A DNA stretch of 64,000 bases. Origin: Poritiphilus flavus. GTDB lineage: Bacteria > Bacteroidota > Bacteroidia > Flavobacteriales > Flavobacteriaceae. Location: assembly GCF_009901585.1 (NCBI RefSeq), contig NZ_WXYO01000008.1, positions 310,001 through 374,000 on the forward strand, written 5' to 3'. The first letter of the stretch is position 1; each line of letters starts with the position of its first letter. Made by a program: the position numbers and the translations under genes. Of this stretch, positions 27,123-34,521 are shown piece by piece. The notes under the pieces are model-generated. The model was not told where the DNA came from, did no database searches, and was given only the letters and a program-made list of their open reading frames with translations.

Positions 27123-29072
27123 TTATATCAGGCTGACGTCTGTAATAACCTCCAGCAAACCGCAACCTTCCTGCTGGAACAGTTCCTTCATAGCGGCCTC
27201 AAGCTCTGAAGCCTGACTTACTCTTTTGCCCCAGGCACCACAGGAAACGGCATACTCCGCAAAGTTAGGATTGGATAGCGATGTTTGCCAGACATCCAGT
27301 TCCGCAGCCCTTTGTTCCTTGGAAATTTTCCCTAGTTCAAAATTGTTCAGGACAATGACTTTTACAGGCATATTGTATTTGACCAGCGTGGTGATTTCGG
27401 CCAGGTATTGACAAAGTCCTCCATCTCCGGCTACTGCCACTACAGGTCTGCTATTACCAACAGCCGCCCAGGCACCCATGGCAGCAGGAAGTGCAAAACC
27501 TATAGATCCCAAATATCCGGACATCAGGAAGTCGTGCTCCTCAGGTTCAAAATAGCGCCCAAAAGAATAGGCATTATTACCCACATCAACGCACATTACC
27601 GCGTTCTTGGGGCTTAGCTTATTCATGGCATCGAAAACGGCTATAGAACTCAAACCTGTTTCTGATGTTTCTCCCAACCTTTTCTCCTTTTCTTTACGCC
27701 AGATGGCCCAACGCTCTGCCACCTCTTTCCTTTGGTCCGGAAACTCGGGATAGCCTTTTAAACCGGCTTCAAAGATTTTCAGGGTTCTTGAGATCTCTCC
27801 CCAAACCGCTGCATCCACCTTATGGAATTTACTGAGCGCCATCGGATCGAAATCAACCTGTATTGTGGGCTTTTTTGAGGTGATCCCGGTATGATTAGAG
27901 AAAGACGCACCAAAAACGATAAGAAGGTCGGACTCGTTCATGAACCAGGAGGCTATAGGAGTACCACTTCGCCCAAGAACACCACAGCCCAGGGGATGAC
28001 TATCGGCTATAAGTCCTTTTCCTTTAAAGGTGGTTACCACAGGAGCGTTGAGGTCCTCAGCAAATTTTACCACGGCCTTTTTGTGGGCTCTGGCCCCGTG
28101 CCCCATGATGATCAGGGGCCTTTTGGAGTTTTTGATCAGGCTGAGTGCTTTATCAACTGCTGCCTGAGGCGGTGCGATATCCAGACCGGTAATACGGTCT
28201 TCGGGCCCAAGGGGCTTAGCGTTTTCCATTGCCTCTATCTCCTGTACTTCGTCCGGGAAGGTCAGATGAGAAATGTCTCTTTTTAAAATGGCGTGTTTTA
28301 CGGCCAGCGACATCAATTCCGCATGCCTGCTGTCTCTTTGGACACGATGATTGAATTCTGCCGCGGTATTAAAAGCCTGAACCAGGTCTACTTCCTGAAA
28401 GTTTCCGGTTCCTACTACCTGTGTGGCTACCTGTCCGGTCAAAGCCATAAATGGAGCCCGGTCTACCTTGGCATCCCACATCCCGGTATATAAATTGGTC
28501 GCTCCTGGCCCGGCGATGGTAAAACACGCCGCAGGTTTTCCGGTTAACTTCCCGTAAGCGGACACTGCAAAAGCCGCTGCTCCTTCATGGCGGACACCAA
28601 AGAATTCCAACTTCCCTTTTTGCTCTTGTCGCTTCATGGCGTCAGCAAAACCAAGATTGGAATGCCCGACCATGCCGAATACCTTGGTTACCCCCCAATT
28701 GACCATAGTCTCCACCATGATGTCCGAGATGGTTTTCTTGTGCTCTTCTTCTTCCGGTACACCTACGTAAATACCGTCATGTTCTTCTTTCACTTCAAAG
28801 ACTTCCACGCCGTCGTCGTACCCGCCAGGTGGTTTTCCCGTACAGGGATGAAAGTCCCAACCATGCCAGGGGCAGCGAAGGAGCCCATTTTCAATGGAAC
28901 CTTCTCCCAGTGGCCCTCCTTGGTGCGGACATCTGTTGTCTAGTGCCGATATCTTTCCCTCGAAATGCGTGAGACAGATTCCTTTATGGCTGACCGTTAC
29001 CGTTTTTACACGGCCCTCGGCCAACTCCTCTCTGCTGTTCAATACCTTATGCCAACTGACCTTATTTTCCAT
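27123..29072 (-). CDS. Rieske-ferredoxin/ThDP-enzyme fusion
   Basis: 649 aa. Residues about 1-105 are a Rieske [2Fe-2S] domain with C48-P-H50 and C67-P-W-H70 ligands. Residues about 113-645 are a complete acetolactate synthase/pyruvate oxidase-type ThDP enzyme: catalytic E163 (RHEGAAAFA), a central GHGARAHK-type domain, and the ThDP/Mg motif G549-D-G with N576-N577. A Rieske domain joined to a full ThDP enzyme is not the usual arrangement of pyruvate oxidase, which uses FAD. It could pass electrons from a ThDP-bound intermediate to a partner. Last gene of a six-gene minus-strand operon (21 bp after the previous gene). Confidence 0.9.
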   Translation of the reverse strand: MENKVSWHKVLNSREELAEGRVKTVTVSHKGICLTHFEGKISALDNRCPHQGGPLGEGSIENGLLRCPWHGWDFHPCTGKPPGGYDDGVEVFEVKEEHDGIYVGVPEEEEHKKTISDIMVETMVNWGVTKVFGMVGHSNLGFADAMKRQEQKGKLEFFGVRHEGAAAFAVSAYGKLTGKPAACFTIAGPGATNLYTGMWDAKVDRAPFMALTGQVATQVVGTGNFQEVDLVQAFNTAAEFNHRVQRDSRHAELMSLAVKHAILKRDISHLTFPDEVQEIEAMENAKPLGPEDRITGLDIAPPQAAVDKALSLIKNSKRPLIIMGHGARAHKKAVVKFAEDLNAPVVTTFKGKGLIADSHPLGCGVLGRSGTPIASWFMNESDLLIVFGASFSNHTGITSKKPTIQVDFDPMALSKFHKVDAAVWGEISRTLKIFEAGLKGYPEFPDQRKEVAERWAIWRKEKEKRLGETSETGLSSIAVFDAMNKLSPKNAVMCVDVGNNAYSFGRYFEPEEHDFLMSGYLGSIGFALPAAMGAWAAVGNSRPVVAVAGDGGLCQYLAEITTLVKYNMPVKVIVLNNFELGKISKEQRAAELDVWQTSLSNPNFAEYAVSCGAWGKRVSQASELEAAMKELFQQEGCGLLEVITDVSLI

Positions 29073-29093
29073 TTGAGATACTTTTCAATTAAA

Positions 29094-29756
29094 TTAAAGA
29101 ATTTGATGTTTCGAAAAATCCGGGGACGGAATTTTATAATGCTCATACATTTCCCTGGGGATACCAATATCCGCTACAAAAATTTCCGTTGACTTTGGTA
29201 AAACATTCAGGATCTTTTTTGGTGCGGCCAGCGTAAGAACCTGGTCTGCCAGGAACCGGGGTTGATAGGTATTGGACGAAATACCTGTAGGAATATCCAG
29301 GGCAATTAGTTTAGCGCCAGAGGCATTAGCCCTTTGAACGGCCTTTGTGAATTCCCTGGATAAGGGAAGCCTTTGTGAAAAGCCGAGATAGGCGTCCACC
29401 CAGATATCCGTATGATCCGGCACCGCTTGTTTGGCCCCAAAAAGCAGGGCTCGCTGCAGTTGCTTTTTCGGAAGCGGCTTGGTGATCTCCACCGGCAGAT
29501 CCAGGTAAACCTGATATCCCCATCCTGAGAGCCGCCGAGCCGCTACCAGGCCACCTCCACCATTGTTTCCGTTACCGGCTCCAATACAAATAATACTATC
29601 TTCCCTGGCATTACGCGTGACAATACGGGCCAGCTGCAGACCGGCGTTTTCCATCATAAGTTCAATGGGTAACTGGTATTTCTCAATAGCCGTATAATCC
29701 ATATCCCGGAAGGCTTCCAGGCTTAAGGCTTCGTTGTTTTTAAAGTGTTCCTGCAT
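29094..29756 (-). CDS. nnrE: NAD(P)HX epimerase-like protein (YjeF_N/NnrE-type, variant motif)
   Basis: About 220 aa from ATG 29756, chosen because an upstream in-frame start at 29873 would overlap the previous gene by 68 bp and the family usually begins near SLEAFRDMD. YjeF_N features: GAGNGNNGGGGLVAARR, VDAYLGFS, ALDIPTG. The Asp of the usual NNGGDG motif is Gly here (residue 68 from this start), one base from Asp. There is no fused dehydratase domain. Such proteins epimerise R-NAD(P)HX for repair. Fourth-but-last in the operon that also carries a flavin reductase and the Rieske-ThDP fusion, so cofactor repair beside redox enzymes is plausible. Activity with the changed residue is uncertain. 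Confidence 0.75.
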   Translation of the reverse strand: MQEHFKNNEALSLEAFRDMDYTAIEKYQLPIELMMENAGLQLARIVTRNAREDSIICIGAGNGNNGGGGLVAARRLSGWGYQVYLDLPVEITKPLPKKQLQRALLFGAKQAVPDHTDIWVDAYLGFSQRLPLSREFTKAVQRANASGAKLIALDIPTGISSNTYQPRFLADQVLTLAAPKKILNVLPKSTEIFVADIGIPREMYEHYKIPSPDFSKHQIL

Positions 29757-29805
29757 ATTGTGATCATATCGTTCTTTAAGATCCAGGATCAAGGCTGTCC
29801 TTTGG

Positions 29806-30582
29806 TTATAAGGATATATAGGCATTGATCGTTTCTTCGAAAAAGCTTCGTGCCATTTCAGCTCCCACAGCACTCAGTGGCAAGGTAGCCCCCTTGAAAC
29901 CTTCGTTCAGCCATTTCCCCATGGATAAAGGTTTAAATGAAGATGTATCCAGACCCTGATGTCCATGGTAACCACTACAATAGAGATAAAAGTCGTCAAT
30001 CAGTGTATCAGGTACGGCCATACCAAATCCAATTCCGGAAACCACTCCCTCGGGAATGACTACATAGCCACCTGAATCAAAATGATGAGGCCATATGCGA
30101 ATATTTGTTTCCAGCATATGCTCGGCTACCAGGTTCTCCATGGCCGTATGGGCTATATTCCGCAATCTTAAAAGCTCTCCGAGATGCCTTTCGGAAGGCT
30201 TTTCGTGCTTGAAATCTGCTGTCAGGCCTTCGTAAGGAAGACTGTAATGCAAGTCGTAATCGTAGGACTCCGCCATCCCAAGGCCGGTAGCGGCTTTTCC
30301 AAGCCAATCGACTACCATCTCATGTGATTGCCCGTCCAGGGCAAAAGACATCAGGTCCTTATCATCACTCCCCAGACTAAGCGAAAATGCTTTATATTCA
30401 AATTTGAGTTTAAGTCCCTGATCATCTAAAGGCCATGTTTCCAGGGATCCCTCAACAGTATTGAAACCTAAATTGGTGTGGCTGTCGTCTTCCTTAGACA
30501 CTGTAAAACTTTTGGCCGCCGTAGCCAGGTACTGTGCAGCAAGATGCACTTCTTTAACGGCATTTTTTAATCCCTCTTCCAT
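29806..30582 (-). CDS. Uncharacterised protein with WPHHFD motif (DUF5996-like)
   Basis: 258 aa. A mainly soluble protein with IRIWPHHFDSGGYVVIPEGV near residues 160-180, then YHGHQGLDTSSF near 206. The WP-HHFD motif recalls DUF5996, but I am not sure of the family. His and Asp clustering may bind a metal. It begins 3 bp after the outer-membrane protein gene of the operon, so co-expression with FMN reductase, NnrE-like and Rieske-ThDP genes is likely. Function unknown. Confidence 0.6.
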   Translation of the reverse strand: MEEGLKNAVKEVHLAAQYLATAAKSFTVSKEDDSHTNLGFNTVEGSLETWPLDDQGLKLKFEYKAFSLSLGSDDKDLMSFALDGQSHEMVVDWLGKAATGLGMAESYDYDLHYSLPYEGLTADFKHEKPSERHLGELLRLRNIAHTAMENLVAEHMLETNIRIWPHHFDSGGYVVIPEGVVSGIGFGMAVPDTLIDDFYLYCSGYHGHQGLDTSSFKPLSMGKWLNEGFKGATLPLSAVGAEMARSFFEETINAYISL

Positions 30583-30585
30583 AAT

Positions 30586-31113
30586 TCAATGCGCTTTTTG
30601 TTGTGTTTTTGAAATCAAAAAGATGACCCCTACGGTCAAAAATTCCCCGTTGAGTTCGCCTGTCACACCTTTGAATTCAGAAAAAATGAAGAATTGGTTC
30701 ACATTTATATGGAAGCCCAAGCCGTAATTCAAACCGAAGGCGTTTTCAGAATTGGTTTCCGATCGGTCAATAAACCTTTCCCGTTCCGTAGTGTGATTGA
30801 TACCTGCCAGCGGGTACACGCCAAACTTATGGGAAAGCTCAAAGATGTAGTGAGCGTTTAAATTCAGGTCTACAATACTGATGTCGTAATTCTCTTCAAA
30901 AGCCTGATAGGGAAACAAAGTGAATTCCGGGCCAAAACAAACCTTGGGATTAGGCCCGTAATATAACCTTGAATTCACACCGACCAGGCCATACTCCAGC
31001 TCCAGGGAAGGAGCTGCCCCTGCCATCCATCCCTCCTGTGAATATCCACAAAGGGTAAACAACAGCAGCGAACAGTACAGTAAAAGAGAATTCAGTTTTT
31101 TATGCTGCCTCAT
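30586..31113 (-). CDS. Outer-membrane beta-barrel protein in the redox operon
   Basis: 175 aa. Signal peptide (residues about 1-26, ending GYSQ), then alternating strands (LELEYGLVGVNSRLYYGP, VCFGPEFTLFPYQAF, FGVYPLAGINHTTERERF, LNYGLGFHINVNQFFIFSEF). The size suggests an eight-strand barrel of the OmpX/outer-membrane beta-barrel domain type. No substrate known. It lies between the flavin reductase gene and the WPHHFD protein gene. Confidence 0.65.
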   Translation of the reverse strand: MRQHKKLNSLLLYCSLLLFTLCGYSQEGWMAGAAPSLELEYGLVGVNSRLYYGPNPKVCFGPEFTLFPYQAFEENYDISIVDLNLNAHYIFELSHKFGVYPLAGINHTTERERFIDRSETNSENAFGLNYGLGFHINVNQFFIFSEFKGVTGELNGEFLTVGVIFLISKTQQKAH

Positions 31114-31155
31114 TGTATTCGAATTAGGAATTCTGGAATAAGGCCCCAGGATCTT

Positions 31156-31914
31156 CTAGCGTTTGTGTTCAGGACTATCAAAGCCGGCCCGGCATCCTGC
31201 TTCCCATTCATCCGGTTGATTTCCATGGGCTGGAATGCCTCCCTGATCTTTTAGCATTCTGGCCAGATGCATGCAATTCCATACCAGGAAAGTGGTATTC
31301 CTGTTGGTAAAGTCATTTTCAGGTCCTCCGGAACCTTCGTCCCGGTACGAAGGCCCTGGGCCTGCCTCGCCCATCCAGCCTGCGTCAGCCTGTGGCGGTA
31401 CGGTATAGCCGATATGGGAAAGGGAGAACAAAATGTTCATCGCACAGTGCTTTACACCGTCCTCGTTTCCGGTGATCAGGGTGGCCCCGACTTTACCATA
31501 ATCCCGGTATTGACCTTTCTTATTGAACTGATGGGTATAGCCGTACATACGCTCCAACACCCGGTTGCAAACGGAAGATTTCTCCCCTAACCAGACCGAA
31601 GTACACAGGATGAGAATATCGCAATCATCCACCTCCTTTTGTAGCATTGGCCAATCGTCTTTGTCCCATTCCGGGGTTTTAGACATGTCCAGGCCCAGTC
31701 CGGCAGGAATATCATAATCTACCGGGCGTATTACCTTAGTGCTTACACTATTGGCTTCGAAAATACGCTGGGCAACCCCAATTAGTCCCTCAGTATGGGA
31801 TAATACCGGGGTTCTGTTTAGGGTGCAGTTCAGAAATAAGGCTTTTAGGTCATCGTACCTGGCTGGTGGATTGGAGCAGTGTTGTTCCGTCATTTTTGAG
31901 AGTTGTTCCGACAT
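31156..31914 (-). CDS. NAD(P)H-dependent FMN reductase/flavodoxin-family protein
   Basis: 252 aa. After a short N-terminal extension comes a Rossmann-like flavodoxin fold (ALFLNCTLNRTPVLSH, ILILCTSVWLGEKSSVCNRV, KVGATLITGNEDGVKH). The phosphate-binding loop T-L-N-R-T and the FMN aromatic contact region (VWLGEKSS) fit NADPH-dependent FMN reductases. It follows the Crp/Fnr gene after 18 bp, so the regulator probably controls it. A likely supply of reduced flavin or quinone reduction in the operon; substrate not shown. Confidence 0.8.
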   Translation of the reverse strand: MSEQLSKMTEQHCSNPPARYDDLKALFLNCTLNRTPVLSHTEGLIGVAQRIFEANSVSTKVIRPVDYDIPAGLGLDMSKTPEWDKDDWPMLQKEVDDCDILILCTSVWLGEKSSVCNRVLERMYGYTHQFNKKGQYRDYGKVGATLITGNEDGVKHCAMNILFSLSHIGYTVPPQADAGWMGEAGPGPSYRDEGSGGPENDFTNRNTTFLVWNCMHLARMLKDQGGIPAHGNQPDEWEAGCRAGFDSPEHKR

Positions 31915-31932
31915 ATTTCGCAGTTTTTATGA

Positions 31933-32613
31933 TTAATTATTGTTCGCCAGGGAACCCGGCATAGGGATAGATAGCATTCGGGCATCGTAATCCAGTTGTT
32001 TATCTTTTCGTAGTATGCTCAGCGTATTACTTACGGTCTGCCTTGAGGTATTGGTAAGATGGGCTATATCCTGGTGAGAAAGAAGGTTTTTGGCAACCAG
32101 CCTGCCGTCCAAAGGTTGCCCGAACTCCTGAATATAAGCAAAGACAAATTCCCTTATCCTCGTTGCACTATCCTTGTACAAGAGGTCTTGAAGCCTTCTT
32201 TCCAGCCGCTTTATTCTAAGGCCGTATATCTTTAAAACACCGTTTTTGAGAGAGCGGTACCGGCTCATCAGATCTTCCATCATATCAGCCTCAATGTAGC
32301 ATATGATAGAATCCTCAAGGGTTATTGCCTGTTCCTTGGAAGCAGTCTCTTCATCGTAAAGTGCCAACTCCCCAAAGAGATTCCCTTTTTTTACAATGTA
32401 TTTGATGGTGTCAGTAGAAGTATCTATGATCTTTACGGTCCCCTTTTTCAGGAAGAATATATTCTTTCGATCCCTGTCACCCAGGCTTATGACTTCTCCT
32501 TTATCCTTATTTTCCATCTCCAGCAGTTTGCATATCCGCATCATAGTCGGCATGCTCAACTTTCGAAAAAGGTCAAAGCCCTCCAGGAACCAGTATTTGG
32601 TAAGGGTATTCAT
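31933..32613 (-). CDS. Crp/Fnr-family regulator heading the redox operon
   Basis: 226 aa. cNMP-binding-type domain (residues about 20-130, IFFLKKGTVKII, GNLFGELALYDEE) and a C-terminal winged helix (LLSHQDIAHLTNTSRQTVSNTLSILR, about 178-205). Few Cys, so an Fe-S Fnr cluster is unlikely; a cyclic nucleotide or small-molecule effector, or none, is possible. It is the first gene of a minus-strand run of six genes with short gaps. Upstream are an AAGGAGAG stretch and a TACATTTA box (7 of 8 to TAnnTTTG). Confidence 0.85.
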   Translation of the reverse strand: MNTLTKYWFLEGFDLFRKLSMPTMMRICKLLEMENKDKGEVISLGDRDRKNIFFLKKGTVKIIDTSTDTIKYIVKKGNLFGELALYDEETASKEQAITLEDSIICYIEADMMEDLMSRYRSLKNGVLKIYGLRIKRLERRLQDLLYKDSATRIREFVFAYIQEFGQPLDGRLVAKNLLSHQDIAHLTNTSRQTVSNTLSILRKDKQLDYDARMLSIPMPGSLANNN

Positions 32614-32764
32614 TTTGGGATGGCCAAGTTACTCTCCTTAAATGTAAGGAATTTTAACGGGGATTGATTCGGGCCATACCAGAAGACTTACTTTAGGCGA
32701 CACCCCTTGCTATAAAACCAAAAATATTGGGAATAAGAACTCTAAAACTTTATAACAGGCCTTA

Positions 32765-33748
32765 TTAGCTGTGTGTTTCCTGGGCCTTTTTTTGCAGGAT
32801 GTCGCTCACGATGATCTTGGCGTGGATCCTGGAATTCTCAATAAACCACTTATGGGTTTCCATACCCCCGCAGATCACCCCGGCAAGGTAAAGCCCGGGT
32901 ACATTGGTTTCCATGGTATCCTGATCGTAATTCGGCAGTCTTTTTTCGTCTTTGGAAAGTTGTATTCCCAGGGCTTCCAAAAAGGCAAAATCTGGCATAT
33001 ACCCGGTTAGTGCCAGCACAAAATCGTTTTCCAGATGAACAATTCCTTCCGGAGTTTCAATGATCAGTTCGGTTTCCCGGATCTCTTTTACGTTTGAGTT
33101 GTAATACGCCTGAATACTTCCTTCATTGATACGGTTTATGATATCAGGCCGAACCCAGTATTTAACCCTTTGACCCACTTCCGGACCGCGAATGATCAGC
33201 GTGACCTCAGAACCCTTACGCCAGCATTCGAGGGCCGCGTCTATAGCGGAATTACTTGCCCCGATCACGGCCAGTTTCTGACTTGCATAAAAATGGGGGT
33301 CTTTGTAGTAATGCGAAACCTTGGGTAGATTCTCGCCCGGTACATTGAGCATATTGGGGAGATCGTAAAAGCCGGTAGCGATAATGACATTGTCCGCAGT
33401 GTAGAGGCCTTTATCGGATCTTACGGTAAATCCGTCCTCGTTTTTGCTGACATCTTCAACTTTTTCAAAAAGATGGATCCGCAGTTGGTTAGAGGTCACA
33501 ATTCGCCGGTAATATTCAAGGGCTTCGTTCCGCTTTGGCTTGGCTTCTTTGCTTATAAAAGGTATTTCATCTATCTCCAGTCGCTCTGAAGAAGAGAAGA
33601 ATTGCATATTGATCGGGTAGTTGAAAAGAGAATTCACAATTGGGCCCTTTTCAACTATGAGATAGCGCAATCCTTTTTTCTTTGCTTCAAGACCACAGGC
33701 AATTCCTATGGGGCCTCCTCCTACTATCAATACATCTAAGCGCTCCAT
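32765..33748 (-). CDS. ypdA: YpdA-like FAD/NAD(P) disulfide reductase
   Basis: 327 aa. FAD-binding GGGPIGIACGLEAKKKG at the N-terminus, NAD(P)-binding GASNSAIDAALECWRKG in the middle, and VALTGYMPDF. No CxxC active site as in thioredoxin reductase, which fits the YpdA/Bdr family, a single-Cys bacillithiol disulfide reductase. It overlaps rpe by one base (TAATG), so it is translationally coupled to rpe and is not part of the six-gene operon, which starts 152 bp downstream. The thiol substrate in this organism is inferred. Confidence 0.85.
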   Translation of the reverse strand: MERLDVLIVGGGPIGIACGLEAKKKGLRYLIVEKGPIVNSLFNYPINMQFFSSSERLEIDEIPFISKEAKPKRNEALEYYRRIVTSNQLRIHLFEKVEDVSKNEDGFTVRSDKGLYTADNVIIATGFYDLPNMLNVPGENLPKVSHYYKDPHFYASQKLAVIGASNSAIDAALECWRKGSEVTLIIRGPEVGQRVKYWVRPDIINRINEGSIQAYYNSNVKEIRETELIIETPEGIVHLENDFVLALTGYMPDFAFLEALGIQLSKDEKRLPNYDQDTMETNVPGLYLAGVICGGMETHKWFIENSRIHAKIIVSDILQKKAQETHS

Positions 33749-34407
33749 TAACTCACTTTTTGTTTTAAAAGACGAATGGTTTCTTCAGGATCAGAGCTAT
33801 TGAAAACAAAACTACCGGCTACCAGCACATTTGCCCCGGTATCGACCAGCATTTTGGCATTATCCGCATTAACACCTCCATCTATTTCTATTAATGTTTC
33901 GGTATTGCGCAGCTGTATCAACTCCTTTAATTCTTTGATCTTCTGATAGGTATTCTCAATAAATGACTGCCCTCCAAAGCCCGGATTTACGCTCATCAGG
34001 CATACGAGATCCGTATCTTCAATGATTTCCGATAGCAGGGAAACAGGCGTATGTGGATTAAGTGCTACACCGGTTTGCATTCCGGCGTTTTTTATGGCCT
34101 GAAGGGTTCTGTGCAAATGGGTGCAGGCCTCATAATGAACGGTAAGTACAGCGGCACCGAGGTCCGCGAAAGTGTCAATATAGCGATCGGGGTCAACGAT
34201 CATCAGGTGAACATCCAGGGGTTTTGTAGCATGACTGGCGATAGCCTTGAGTACGGGCATTCCAAAAGAAATATTCGGTACAAAAACACCATCCATGATG
34301 TCTATGTGGTGCCAATCCGCCTCACTCCGGTTGACAAGCTCCACATCCCTTTGCAGATTTCCGAAATCTGCCGCCAGGAGCGAAGGCGCAATTTTGGGTT
34401 TATTCAT
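33748..34407 (-). CDS. rpe: Ribulose-phosphate 3-epimerase
   Basis: 219 aa, the normal length. TIM-barrel motifs: APSLLAADFGNL, HHIDIMDGVFVPNISFG (metal His, Asp), LDVHLMIVDP, CLMSVNPGFGGQSF and EIDGGVNADN with a conserved Asp. Interconverts ribulose-5-phosphate and xylulose-5-phosphate in the pentose phosphate pathway. Shares TAATG with ypdA. Confidence 0.97.
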   Translation of the reverse strand: MNKPKIAPSLLAADFGNLQRDVELVNRSEADWHHIDIMDGVFVPNISFGMPVLKAIASHATKPLDVHLMIVDPDRYIDTFADLGAAVLTVHYEACTHLHRTLQAIKNAGMQTGVALNPHTPVSLLSEIIEDTDLVCLMSVNPGFGGQSFIENTYQKIKELKELIQLRNTETLIEIDGGVNADNAKMLVDTGANVLVAGSFVFNSSDPEETIRLLKQKVS

Positions 34408-34521
34408 AGGATATAATTACCGCTTTTATCCTGCAAAGGTAGTGAATTGACATCTTCTACCTTCATAGTACAAGACCATTGACGTCGCCCTGCGATCCAC
34501 CTGTATTTTGTTCTTCCGCGG

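Larger units (their letters stand above)
27123..32613 (-). other. Putative six-gene redox operon
   Basis: Order of transcription: Crp/Fnr, FMN reductase (gap 18), beta-barrel (gap 42), WPHHFD protein (gap 3), NnrE-like (gap 49), Rieske-ThDP (gap 21). All on the minus strand, no terminator inside. The set combines a regulator, an outer-membrane protein and three redox or cofactor proteins. Confidence 0.7.
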
